Below are positions 9,263 through 17,609 of a stretch of 64,000 nt of DNA, in pieces (position 1 is the first letter of the stretch; every line of letters begins with the position of its first letter). The stretch lies in the NCBI GenBank assembly GCA_002243285.1, contig CP022585.1, positions 1,724,641 to 1,788,640 of the forward strand, read 5' to 3'. Position numbers and translations under genes: made by a program. The DNA is from Candidatus Fluviicola riflensis (GTDB taxonomy: Bacteria > Bacteroidota > Bacteroidia > Flavobacteriales_D > Crocinitomicaceae). The notes beneath the pieces were generated by a model. The model had not been told where the DNA came from. It searched no databases and was given only the letters and a program-made list of their open reading frames with translations.

Positions 9263-10240
9263 ATGCACAATAAAAAGAAAGTTCAGCCAACCGAAAAAGT
9301 AAAATTGCACACGCGCAATAAACACCGCGAACGCTATGATTTTGAAGCGTTGACGGAATCTTCTCCGGAGTTGAAAAAGTATGTCAAGGAAAATGATTTC
9401 GGTAATTTCACCATTGATTTTGCTGATCCGGAAGCGGTGAAAATGCTCAATAAAGCCTTGCTTCAACACTTTTACGGAATCACAGACTGGACCATTCCAG
9501 CCGATTATTTGTGTCCTCCAATTCCCGGCCGGGCAGACTACATTCACCACATCGCCGATTTATTGGCAGATACACGAACAGGAAAATCGGAAGGCGAAGT
9601 TCCTACAGGTAAAAAAATCAAATGTTTGGATATTGGAATAGGCGCCAACGCTGTGTACCCGATTATCGGCCGCGCAGAATACGAATGGTCGTTTATCGGT
9701 TCTGACGTTGACCCGGTTGCGGTTGAGTCAGCCAATCGGTTGGTAAAAGCCAATGTCGTACTGAAAGGAAATGTCGACGTGCGTTTACAGGCTGATGTCA
9801 ATCACATATTTGAAGGAATCATCCAACCAGATGAGCAGATTGACCTCACCATTTGTAATCCGCCGTTTCATGCTTCTCAGGAAGCAGCTGTCGCGGGTAC
9901 ATTGCGCAAATTATCGAACCTGAAACAGGAAAAAACGACAACCCCGGTCCTTAATTTTGGCGGACAATCCAATGAATTGTGGTGCGAGGGTGGTGAAGCT
10001 GGATTTGTAGAACGAATGATCCTTGAAAGCAAACAATTTGCCTCCAATTGTTTTTGGTTTTCTACGCTGATTTCCAAAGAATCAAATCTCAAAAATGCGG
10101 GTAGAAATCTGCGTTCTGCGGGAGCATTGGAAGTGAAAATCCTTCCGATGGCCCAAGGAAATAAAACCAGCAGAATCCTTGCATGGACCTTTCTCACCAA
10201 AGAACAGCAGGCCAAATGGATGAAACAGCGCTGGAAATAG
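9263..10240 (+). CDS. rlmF: 23S rRNA (adenine(1618)-N(6))-methyltransferase
   Basis: The product is 325 residues, normal for RlmF (YbiN). It methylates N6 of A1618 in 23S rRNA using S-adenosylmethionine, in the cytoplasm. Visible family features are a basic N-terminus (HTRNKHRERYDF), the conserved YGITDWTIPADYLCPPIPGR segment, the SAM-binding CLDIGIGANAVYP glycine loop near residue 125, and the N6-adenine methyltransferase motif NPPFH near residue 200. It stands alone, with its own promoter at 9165-9198 and an unrelated peptidase gene 70 bases downstream. Confidence 0.95.
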   Translation: MHNKKKVQPTEKVKLHTRNKHRERYDFEALTESSPELKKYVKENDFGNFTIDFADPEAVKMLNKALLQHFYGITDWTIPADYLCPPIPGRADYIHHIADLLADTRTGKSEGEVPTGKKIKCLDIGIGANAVYPIIGRAEYEWSFIGSDVDPVAVESANRLVKANVVLKGNVDVRLQADVNHIFEGIIQPDEQIDLTICNPPFHASQEAAVAGTLRKLSNLKQEKTTTPVLNFGGQSNELWCEGGEAGFVERMILESKQFASNCFWFSTLISKESNLKNAGRNLRSAGALEVKILPMAQGNKTSRILAWTFLTKEQQAKWMKQRWK

Positions 10241-10310
10241 TTTAGCGTTTTCCAATCGGTAATCGCATCTTGTTCTGCCGGTAATGGCTATTTTAGGGCA
10301 ACTTTTGCTC

Positions 10311-12014
10311 ATGAAAACAAACTTCTTTTTACCATTTCTCCTGTTGATTTCTACCGTTGCCGATGCACAATGGTCAGGAAATACCACGCCAACTTATCCG
10401 GAATTGATTGCTTATTACCAGAAGCTTGATCGGGAACATTCTGAGATTGAGTTGTACGCGATGGGGAAATCAGACACCGATTGGCCCATTTATCTGTGTA
10501 TCATCAATGGTGCGCAGGATTCTCTGAAAACGTTTGAAAAAGCAAAAACCAGTACAACTGTTTTGATCAATAATGCCATTCATCCCGGTGAACCGGATGG
10601 TGTAAACGCTTGTTTGATCTGGATTGACAATTGGATCAAGAACGGAAAGAAAACCGCCAACTTACCGGTGATTGCGATTATTCCGGCGTATAACGTAGGT
10701 GGAATGTTTAATCGTTCATCGAACAGTCGTGCCAACCAGGACGGACCGGAAGAATATGGTTTCCGCGGAAACAGCCAAAACCTTGACCTCAACCGCGATT
10801 TCATCAAAATGGATTCTCCCAACGCGTTTACGTTCGTCACACTTTACCAGGCGCTCGATCCGGATGTGTTTGTAGATACGCACGTCAGTAATGGTGCCGA
10901 TTATCAATACACGCTCACTTATATTTCTTCAATGAAAGAGCGGATGGCGCCTTCCATGCGCACGCTTACTTACGACAAATGCATTCCTTCATTGACTTCC
11001 CGTCTGAAAAAACGCAAAACAGATTTGTTCCCATATGTCGAATTGCAGGAAGATATTCCCGATAAAGGAATTATCGCCTTTAATGATCTGCCGCGTTATG
11101 CGATGGGATATGCCTCGTTGTTTCATGCGCTTAGTTTTACCGTCGAAACCCACATGCTGAAGCCGTTTCCCGAAAGAGTGGAAGCAACCCTGCAGTTTTT
11201 GGAAGAACTGATTGTTTGGAGCAAAGAATGCGCTCCGGATATTGAATTGGCTCGCAAAAAAGCCATCGATTGGAGTTTGGAACAGCCCGTTTTTCATTAC
11301 AATTACAAACGCACCGAAAAAGCAGATTCAGTGTTATTCAAAGGATACAAAGCAATCTACAAAACCAGTCCTGTTACCGGTTTGGAGCGCTTATTCTACG
11401 ACAGAAATCAACCGTTCACGAAGAAAGTTCCTCACTTTCAAACGCATCGTTCTATCGATTCGGTTGTTATTCCTAAAGCCTATTTTATTGGAGGTTCAAA
11501 CACCGAAGTCATCGCCCGGTTGAAAGCCAATGGTGTTCAATTGTCGACGGTTTTACATGATTCGCTCGTTTTAGTTACCACGAACAAAGTATTGAAATAC
11601 GAATCGGGCAAACAACCATACGAGGGTCATTTCCTGCATTCGGGAACCGTGGTCGAAAAGGAACAGAATCAAATCCTGATTCCAGCTGGAACCGTTATGA
11701 TTTCTACCCGGCAACCGAAATCTTACTTCATTGTTTCGGTATTGGAACCGGCGGCCGAAGACAGCTACTTTGCCTGGAATTTCTTCGACAGTTACCTGCA
11801 ACAAAAAGAATACTTTTCTGCGTATGTTTTTGAAGAAAAAGCCGCCGAGATCTTAGCGAATGATCTGAAATTGGCAGAAGAATTTAATGCAAAAAAACTT
11901 TCCGATCCTGCTTTTGCCATTAACTCATGGGACCAGCTTTTCTTTATTTATAAACGAAGCATTTATTACGAGAAAACGACGGCGAACCGATTACCTATCT
12001 GGGAAGTTAGATGA
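10311..12014 (+). CDS. M14-family zinc metallopeptidase, secreted
   Basis: This gene encodes 567 residues from the ATG at 10311. An upstream in-frame Met at 10284 would put ten residues in front of the signal peptide and is less likely. A Sec signal peptide (about residues 1-19, ending VADAQ) directs export. The M14 carboxypeptidase fold is shown by the zinc ligands His91 and Glu94 in HPGEPDG, the substrate-binding NLDLNRDF segment, the third ligand in VFVDTHVSNG, and the probable catalytic Glu in FTVETHMLKPF. The domain covers about residues 25-330. The remaining 240 residues form a family-typical C-terminal region without recognised motifs. It probably hydrolyses peptides in the periplasm or outside the cell. 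No operon partner is evident. Confidence 0.88.
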   Translation: MKTNFFLPFLLLISTVADAQWSGNTTPTYPELIAYYQKLDREHSEIELYAMGKSDTDWPIYLCIINGAQDSLKTFEKAKTSTTVLINNAIHPGEPDGVNACLIWIDNWIKNGKKTANLPVIAIIPAYNVGGMFNRSSNSRANQDGPEEYGFRGNSQNLDLNRDFIKMDSPNAFTFVTLYQALDPDVFVDTHVSNGADYQYTLTYISSMKERMAPSMRTLTYDKCIPSLTSRLKKRKTDLFPYVELQEDIPDKGIIAFNDLPRYAMGYASLFHALSFTVETHMLKPFPERVEATLQFLEELIVWSKECAPDIELARKKAIDWSLEQPVFHYNYKRTEKADSVLFKGYKAIYKTSPVTGLERLFYDRNQPFTKKVPHFQTHRSIDSVVIPKAYFIGGSNTEVIARLKANGVQLSTVLHDSLVLVTTNKVLKYESGKQPYEGHFLHSGTVVEKEQNQILIPAGTVMISTRQPKSYFIVSVLEPAAEDSYFAWNFFDSYLQQKEYFSAYVFEEKAAEILANDLKLAEEFNAKKLSDPAFAINSWDQLFFIYKRSIYYEKTTANRLPIWEVR

Positions 12015-12132
12015 TTTTTCACCGCAAGACACAAAGCTTTTTGAAGGATGGGCGTGTTAAAACCACAAAGTAGTTCTACCTGAATCTCTTTGTGATCTTT
12101 TCAGCAAACCAAATACGTCCTTTTCCCTTGTT

Positions 12133-12158
12133 CCTTCGCTGAAGCTATGGCGTAAGCA
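12133..12158 (+). repeat. Dispersed GAAGCTAT-GCGTAAGC repeat, copy 1
   Basis: This copy reads CTTCGCTGAAGCTATGGCG followed by TAAGC. Related copies lie at 12196-12240 and 26446-26491. Confidence 0.55.
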
Positions 12159-12195
12159 TAAGCTATTGGCGACACGCGATCGGCGAAAGCGTTAT

Positions 12196-12240
12196 GTCTT
12201 TGCGCCTTCGCTGAAGCTATAGCGTAAGCGTTGTGGTGAA
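12196..12240 (+). repeat. Dispersed GAAGCTAT-GCGTAAGC repeat, copy 2
   Basis: This longer copy includes the flanks CTTTGCGCC on the left and TTGTGGTGAA on the right. Both flanks recur at 26446-26491, so the repeat unit is about 45 bases. Confidence 0.6.
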
Positions 12241-12369
12241 ATCAGCCAGTACGTAAACTATATAATTCAACGGCAGTTTGTGAGAGCCGAATTTCACTCA
12301 ATGATTATTAGATCCCAAGAATGCTAAAATTTTAGCCAAAAAGAACAGCTTTCACCCATCGAAGTATCG

Positions 12370-12377
12370 TATATTTG
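12370..12377 (+). promoter_or_regulatory. -7 promoter element of the PNGase F-like gene
   Basis: TATATTTG matches the Bacteroidota TAnnTTTG element 22 bases before the ATG at 12400. A good -33 TTG is not visible at the right distance. Confidence 0.4.
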
Positions 12378-12399
12378 GGCAAGCTAAAACGTTTTTCTA

Positions 12400-15300
12400 A
12401 TGAAGTTATTTTTACTGACACTTGTGTCCTTTTTTACACTGCAAACAGCCACAGCCCAGGATACAACATGGGTGCAGACATTCACCTTCGATTCAATTAC
12501 CTCCAGACGCTCCGAATTTCAATTCCCTGCTTCACTGGATACCAAACGTTTTGAAAAAGTACTGATGTACTACAAATTGAAATGCAGTCCTCTGACTACC
12601 TGGGATCAATACAATTGCGGCGAATGGGATTATTTGACCTACACCCGGATTTTTGATCATACAGGAGTGATGGACTCTGTACGCGTTGACGGAATGCACT
12701 ATCGTATCAATACGCTTTCCCCGGCTACCAGTTCGTACAATCTCACCCCAACTTACGACCAGGTTTGGAAAAACGTACAACGTCGTTTGCCGAATACTGT
12801 AACCAGTTATACCATTGCCGGAACGGCCGCCACACCTATGGCTGTTGTCAATTCAGGTTCCAACGGACATACGATGCAATGGATCGTTTCAGCAGCCGAT
12901 TTATTGGCTTCAGGAGCAACAACCGGTGATTTACAGGCAATGGAATTTTCGTTCCTGAACGCAATATCTAACCTGCAAAATGTTTCCATCCGTTTAAAAT
13001 CGACCAACAATGCTGCATTGACAGCTTGGGAAACAGCTGGTTTTACAACGGTATTTAATGATGAACTTTCGGGAATTTCAGCAGGAGATTACCAGGTGAA
13101 TTTCGGAACTCCTTTTACGTGGGACGGAGCTTCAAACATCGTTATTGAATTAAGTTACACGGATGCAAATACGGCCGGTTCGATGATTCAATTGGATGCA
13201 CAAGCCAGCGGAATCTCAACTTCTACATTGGATTACGACGGACGAAATGGTGTGTTCAGAACCACAACTTCCAATCATGCGGAAGTAAACCTAAGCAATG
13301 TCGACTTGGGTGGAGATGTTACCATCGCTTTCTGGGCCAAAGGAAATGCCAGTTTCGGCACCAATACATCAGTTCTTGAAGCAGTCGATTCATTGAATAA
13401 CCGTATTTTGAATATTCACTTTCCATGGTCAGACAACTCGGTTTATTTCGATGCGGGATCGGTAAATGGTTATGACCGAATCAACAAAGTTGTCACAGCG
13501 GCAGATATCGATAACAACTGGCACCAGTGGACATTCGTCAAAAAAACGAGCACCGGCGAAATGTTCATTTACAAAGATGGCGTTTTGTGGCATTCGGGAA
13601 CTGGCTTGACTCGTCCGATTGGAAAAGTAGCAAAGTTCTTCCTGGGTTCCAATTGGGATCAGGGTTATCAGTACAGCGGTGATTTGGATGAATTCGCTGT
13701 GTGGACAACTGCTTTGGATGCAGCAACAATTGCTACCTGGAAAGACAAAAAAATCGATGCTTCTCACCCGAACTACGCTGCGCTGGAAGTGTATTACGAT
13801 TTTGACAATACATTGGCAATGGTCGATAAATCAGGCAATAACCGCCTGGGAATGCCTTCTCAAACGGATATGGTACAATGGGATGCGTATCCGGTTGCCG
13901 GAAAAATTTCCGGTGGTGACCGTCCGGTAGTTTCATTGGTTCAGGGAACTTATTTTGTGGCAACGGTCGATTCTGTTTTGGAAACACAATTTCCGCAACC
14001 GAAAACCCTGTACGAATACACACCGCTCGACAACAGTTTCTACATCCTGAACAATTCATTGATTTATGATAAAACAACCACTGATACGCTTGCAACAAAT
14101 AGTTCGCCTGTTGGTTCATCGTTAAACACGCTTGCGACTACCATCACAAATGATACGATTAACTACTACAACGCGCCATTTGAAGTGATACACGATGTGG
14201 AAATCGGCCGTTATATTACACCGTACGGAATCGGTTTTGATTTGGGGCCACAAGGATTTACCTGGATTTACGATGTGACCGATTACCAGCAATACCTCAA
14301 CGGAATGGTTGATTTAGCTGCGCATAACACACAGGAATTAATTGATTTGCGTTTTGCATTTATTGAAGGAACACCGCCGCGTGATGTGGATAATATCGAA
14401 CCAATCTGGTCGAATTTCAGAAGTTACCAGTACAGCGATTTGGACAATGATAATGTGCTTTCAGCTCAGGAAGTAGCTTTGTCGGATACTTCCGAAATGT
14501 TTAAGATCAGAACACGTTTTACCGGACATGGTCACAATGGTAGTGTTAACTGCTGCGAGTGGGATCCGAAAGATCACCAAATTTTTATTGACGGAGTTCC
14601 GCGCTTTACCTGGGATATTTGGGAAGAAAGTGATTGCGGGGCCAATCCGAATACCGGACAGGGTGGAACATGGCCTTATGCCCGCGAAGGCTGGTGCCCG
14701 GGTGATATGGTAAAAGATTATCACCACGAAATCACATCTTATGTAACGCCGGGTGATACAATCGAAGTGGATTATGACATTGAAAATATTCCGGTAAACG
14801 ACCAGGCACAAGGAAATGGTAACTACGTTATGGCGCTTGATCTGGTTTCTTATTCGGCGCCGAATTTCCAGCACGACGCTGCTATTGTAGATGTGTTAAA
14901 TCCGAACAAATGGGAGTATTACAGTAAGTGGAATCCAACGTGTTCGAATCCGCGTGTAATTATTCAAAACACGGGGGAGCAACCATTGACCAAATGCAAA
15001 ATTCGTTGCTGGGTGACTTACGGAAACTGGTTGGAATATGAATGGACAGGAAATCTGGGCTTTTTGGAAAAAGAAGTGGTTGAAATTCCGGTTACAGATC
15101 AAAACTGGTGGTTTGGTGCCAATGTAAGTGATGGTTTCCACGCGCAGGTTTACGATGTTGAAGACACACCAAACCTGGATGAATACGAACACAATAACGT
15201 ATTCAAAACCGCTTACCAGACTCCGGAAATGATCAACGGGCCGTTCTATGTTTACTTTAAAACGAACAATAAAGCAGTTGAAAATAATTGGAAACTGATC

Positions 15301-15843
15301 GATGGAAACGGAACAACTGTATTTGAACGTACAACATTGACGAATACGACCGAATACCGCGATACATTTGATCTGGCACCGGGTTGTTATTCTATAATCC
15401 TGGAGGATTCCGATCACGATGGAATTGGTTTCTGGTATTCATCGCAGGTAGAAGGCGAAACAAGCGGCCAATTCCGTTTGCGTTATGTAGGCGCTGGCGT
15501 GATCGAATCGTTTAACACGGATTTCGGTAAATACCACCGTTATGATTTCTCGGTTGGTTTTGCCCTGAATACCGAAGACAAAGGAATGCTGGATGAATCG
15601 TTGCAATTATTCCCCAATCCTGCTACCGATGAGGTAAGAGTTGAATACAATGGCCAGTTAGGGAAAGAAATCACGATTACTTTATGTGATGCGAACGGAC
15701 GTGTTTTGAAAGAAACAACCGCACAATCAGTTGGAAATTACTTAGGAGTTGATTTACAAATCTCTGATTTGAGCAAAGGAATCTATTACGTAACCGCTTC
15801 AGGAAGTGAAGGAACGAAAGTAAGTCAGTTTGTGAAACAGTAA
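12400..15843 (+). CDS. Secreted PNGase F-like protein with LamG domain and T9SS signal
   Basis: The product is 1147 residues. A Sec signal peptide (about 1-19, ending TATAQ) is followed by an N-terminal region with CGEWDYLTYTRIF, a pattern typical of PNGase F-related Bacteroidota proteins. Residues about 270-480 form a concanavalin-like LamG domain (IAFWAKG, NWHQWTFVK, DLDEFAVWTTAL). Residues about 690-840 resemble the PNGase F C-terminal domain, with TRFTGHGHNG, a Cys-rich NCCEWDPKDH stretch and DIWEESDCG. The last 80 residues are a type A T9SS sorting domain (LFPNPATDEVRVEY ... GIYYVTASG). It is probably exported by T9SS to the surface or medium. Whether it is an active peptide-N-glycosidase cannot be told from the motifs. 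A terminator follows at 15860-15899. Confidence 0.85.
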   Translation: MKLFLLTLVSFFTLQTATAQDTTWVQTFTFDSITSRRSEFQFPASLDTKRFEKVLMYYKLKCSPLTTWDQYNCGEWDYLTYTRIFDHTGVMDSVRVDGMHYRINTLSPATSSYNLTPTYDQVWKNVQRRLPNTVTSYTIAGTAATPMAVVNSGSNGHTMQWIVSAADLLASGATTGDLQAMEFSFLNAISNLQNVSIRLKSTNNAALTAWETAGFTTVFNDELSGISAGDYQVNFGTPFTWDGASNIVIELSYTDANTAGSMIQLDAQASGISTSTLDYDGRNGVFRTTTSNHAEVNLSNVDLGGDVTIAFWAKGNASFGTNTSVLEAVDSLNNRILNIHFPWSDNSVYFDAGSVNGYDRINKVVTAADIDNNWHQWTFVKKTSTGEMFIYKDGVLWHSGTGLTRPIGKVAKFFLGSNWDQGYQYSGDLDEFAVWTTALDAATIATWKDKKIDASHPNYAALEVYYDFDNTLAMVDKSGNNRLGMPSQTDMVQWDAYPVAGKISGGDRPVVSLVQGTYFVATVDSVLETQFPQPKTLYEYTPLDNSFYILNNSLIYDKTTTDTLATNSSPVGSSLNTLATTITNDTINYYNAPFEVIHDVEIGRYITPYGIGFDLGPQGFTWIYDVTDYQQYLNGMVDLAAHNTQELIDLRFAFIEGTPPRDVDNIEPIWSNFRSYQYSDLDNDNVLSAQEVALSDTSEMFKIRTRFTGHGHNGSVNCCEWDPKDHQIFIDGVPRFTWDIWEESDCGANPNTGQGGTWPYAREGWCPGDMVKDYHHEITSYVTPGDTIEVDYDIENIPVNDQAQGNGNYVMALDLVSYSAPNFQHDAAIVDVLNPNKWEYYSKWNPTCSNPRVIIQNTGEQPLTKCKIRCWVTYGNWLEYEWTGNLGFLEKEVVEIPVTDQNWWFGANVSDGFHAQVYDVEDTPNLDEYEHNNVFKTAYQTPEMINGPFYVYFKTNNKAVENNWKLIDGNGTTVFERTTLTNTTEYRDTFDLAPGCYSIILEDSDHDGIGFWYSSQVEGETSGQFRLRYVGAGVIESFNTDFGKYHRYDFSVGFALNTEDKGMLDESLQLFPNPATDEVRVEYNGQLGKEITITLCDANGRVLKETTAQSVGNYLGVDLQISDLSKGIYYVTASGSEGTKVSQFVKQ

Positions 15844-15859
15844 GAAGACAATACGAAAC

Positions 15860-15899
15860 AAAATGCCTGTTCGGTTCGTCGGACAGGCATTTTTTGTTT
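15860..15899 (+). terminator. Rho-independent terminator after the PNGase F-like gene
   Basis: The stem is AAAATGCCTGT (15860-15870) paired with ACAGGCATTTT (15883-15893), with a 12-base loop and a T-rich tail. It begins 16 bases after the stop. Confidence 0.9.
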
Positions 15900-15917
15900 T
15901 TGAAATCGACCTGATCC

Positions 15918-16075
15918 AGTCCCGTAGGGACGAAATATAGTAGTAGAATATATCCCGCGTCAAAATCTACCCCGCAGGGGTAGGACAATACAATAACACG
16001 TTAAATATCTTGCCCCTACGGGGCAAAAAAATGGTGGGGATTTCGGTTCTACAATATCTACGTCCCTACGGGACT
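15918..16075. repeat. Composite palindromic repeat, copy A
   Basis: The element is bounded by AGTCCCGTAGGGACG (15918-15932) and its exact inverse CGTCCCTACGGGACT (16061-16075). Inside are two further palindromes, CTACCCCGCAGGGGTAG (15967-15983) and TTGCCCCTACGGGGCAA (16010-16026). Each of the four units can fold as a small hairpin. Copy B at 23806-23962 has the same design in reverse orientation. The stop codon of maf (16074-16076) overlaps the right end of this element. Confidence 0.9.
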
Positions 16076-16640
16076 AATTGTCCCAATCTTCGATCATCCG
16101 ATACACCACATGCGTGGGCAATCCCATCACATTTGTGTATGACCCAACGAGTTTTTCAACCGCCACATAACCCAACCATTCCTGAACGCCATAAGAACCG
16201 GCTTTGTCAAACGGTTGATAAAGATCCACGTAGTTTGCGATTTCATCATCCGTCAACATAGTAAATGTGACCATCGTGGAATCGGACTGTAACAGCTGTT
16301 TTTTCGTGTTTCCGATAAAAACGCCGGTAACCACTTCGTGTGTTTGGCCTGAAAGTCGTTTCAGCATCGAAATAGCATCATCCCGGTTTACAGGTTTTCC
16401 TATGATTTCGCCGTTGAGAATCACGACCGTATCGGCACAAATAACGGTTTCATTTTCTGCTAAATCGGGAAGAAGTGCTTTGGCTTTTAGTTCTGCCAAA
16501 AACAGCGGAACTTCTTGCGGATCAAGGTTTTTAGGATAAATTTCTTCGGTGTCTTTGGTGCGGACGCTGAATTCTATGCCAATGCCGGCTAAGAGTTCTT
16601 TTCTGCGGGGTGATCCCGAACCTAAAATCCATTTTGTCAT
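16074..16640 (-). CDS. maf: Maf-family nucleoside triphosphate pyrophosphatase
   Basis: This gene encodes 188 residues from the ATG at 16640. It overlaps the stop of the UbiA gene by 4 bases (ATGA), which supports this start over the in-frame Met 10 codons upstream. Maf proteins hydrolyse non-canonical or modified NTPs to NMP and pyrophosphate in the cytoplasm. Motifs are the N-terminal LGSGSPRRKELL, the acidic ICADTVVILNGEIIGKP and the C-terminal DKAGSYGVQEW. The gene is the last of a minus-strand series ubiA-maf downstream of porE. Its stop codon is supplied by the edge of repeat copy A. Confidence 0.93.
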   Translation of the reverse strand: MTKWILGSGSPRRKELLAGIGIEFSVRTKDTEEIYPKNLDPQEVPLFLAELKAKALLPDLAENETVICADTVVILNGEIIGKPVNRDDAISMLKRLSGQTHEVVTGVFIGNTKKQLLQSDSTMVTFTMLTDDEIANYVDLYQPFDKAGSYGVQEWLGYVAVEKLVGSYTNVMGLPTHVVYRMIEDWDN

Positions 16641-17608
16641 AAGAAATACCAGTAAAAAGGCATACAGCAACCGATAAACATCACTAGTTTCAATATCATA
16701 TCTGCGCGTTTAAGCTGGTGTTTTTCGGTAGCTTTCAACAATTGAAAAATCACGATCAGCAAGCCGATAATTACCAAAAGGGCAGGGGCCATGGCAATCA
16801 CAAACGCGTTTCCGTAAATGGCATAAGCTTCCCAGATAAACGGTGTAGGTAAAATAAGCATCACCAGAATCAGTGAGATCACGATCCATTTGGTTTTTTG
16901 CTGTCCCAGAACAATCGGAAGCGTTTTTGCTTTTAACACCAAATCGCCGGGCACATCTTCCATGTCTTTTACAATTTCGCGAACCAGGTTCAGCGAAGCC
17001 GCAAAAATGGCAAAAAACAACACGAAGAAGATTTTCAGGTTCAAATCAGTGATCCAGCTTCCGTCGCTGGTGGTCCAATATACTGAAAGATTATCCCTGT
17101 CGAATGGTGCTGTGATATCCAAAAAGTAAATACCGCATAAAATAGGGACCAATCCTGTGAGTATGGAGATAATCACATTTCCGATCAGGAACCGGCGCTT
17201 GAAATACATGGAATAAAACCAGAGTCCGTTGATACTGAGCAGATGAATGAACATGTACCAAAACGTTTCATGTCGCCAGCTCAGGTAGCACGCAATTCCA
17301 AACGCAACCAAATTGAAAATCCAATGCATGAGAATTGCCCAACGCGGTTTGATGTATTTCGTAATGATCAACTTTTCCGGTTTGTTGATCCGGTCGGCTT
17401 TCACGTCAAAGTAATCGTTGATGATGTTTCCGCCAGCAGCAATAATCACGGTAGAGAGAACCAGGAGGAAAAAGTCAAACGGTTCCGAGTTCCAGCCAAG
17501 ACACGAACAAGGTTCATGCATGTACGGCAAAAAGAACACGCGCACGGCGTACATGGTGAGCGCAATCACCAACAGGTTTACCGGACGTACGAGTCGTAAG
17601 AAATGCAT
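16637..17608 (-). CDS. UbiA-family prenyltransferase
   Basis: The product is 323 residues with about 8-9 membrane helices. The polyprenyl-diphosphate-binding Asp motif NDYFDVKADR is at residues 64-73, and a second, less typical Asp region (VREIVKDMEDVPGD) follows near 210. Bacteroidota genes of this type beside maf are usually called geranylgeranylglycerol-phosphate geranylgeranyltransferases, but substrate cannot be read from the sequence and a quinone-pathway role is equally possible. The ATG at 17608 lies 1 base after the porE stop. An upstream in-frame Met at 17707 would overlap porE by about 100 bases with a Lys/Arg-rich non-membrane stretch, so it was rejected. Confidence 0.85.
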   Translation of the reverse strand: MHFLRLVRPVNLLVIALTMYAVRVFFLPYMHEPCSCLGWNSEPFDFFLLVLSTVIIAAGGNIINDYFDVKADRINKPEKLIITKYIKPRWAILMHWIFNLVAFGIACYLSWRHETFWYMFIHLLSINGLWFYSMYFKRRFLIGNVIISILTGLVPILCGIYFLDITAPFDRDNLSVYWTTSDGSWITDLNLKIFFVLFFAIFAASLNLVREIVKDMEDVPGDLVLKAKTLPIVLGQQKTKWIVISLILVMLILPTPFIWEAYAIYGNAFVIAMAPALLVIIGLLIVIFQLLKATEKHQLKRADMILKLVMFIGCCMPFYWYFL

Positions 17609-17609
17609 A

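Larger units (their letters stand above)
12015..12399. other. Gene-free stretch with two copies of a short repeat
   Basis: These 385 bases hold no credible reading frame. They contain two copies of a repeat with core TTCGCTGAAGCTATRGCGTAAGC (12135-12156 and 12207-12229) embedded in the kind of 'caca-aag / ctttgcgcc' sequence that is common between genes in Bacteroidota. The right end carries a -7-like element at 12370-12377. Confidence 0.6.

Noticed and set aside
15918-16075. A CRISPR array, because of several spaced palindromes
   Set aside because: The units are of different sequence and arranged as nested inverted repeats, with no equal spacers or cas genes.
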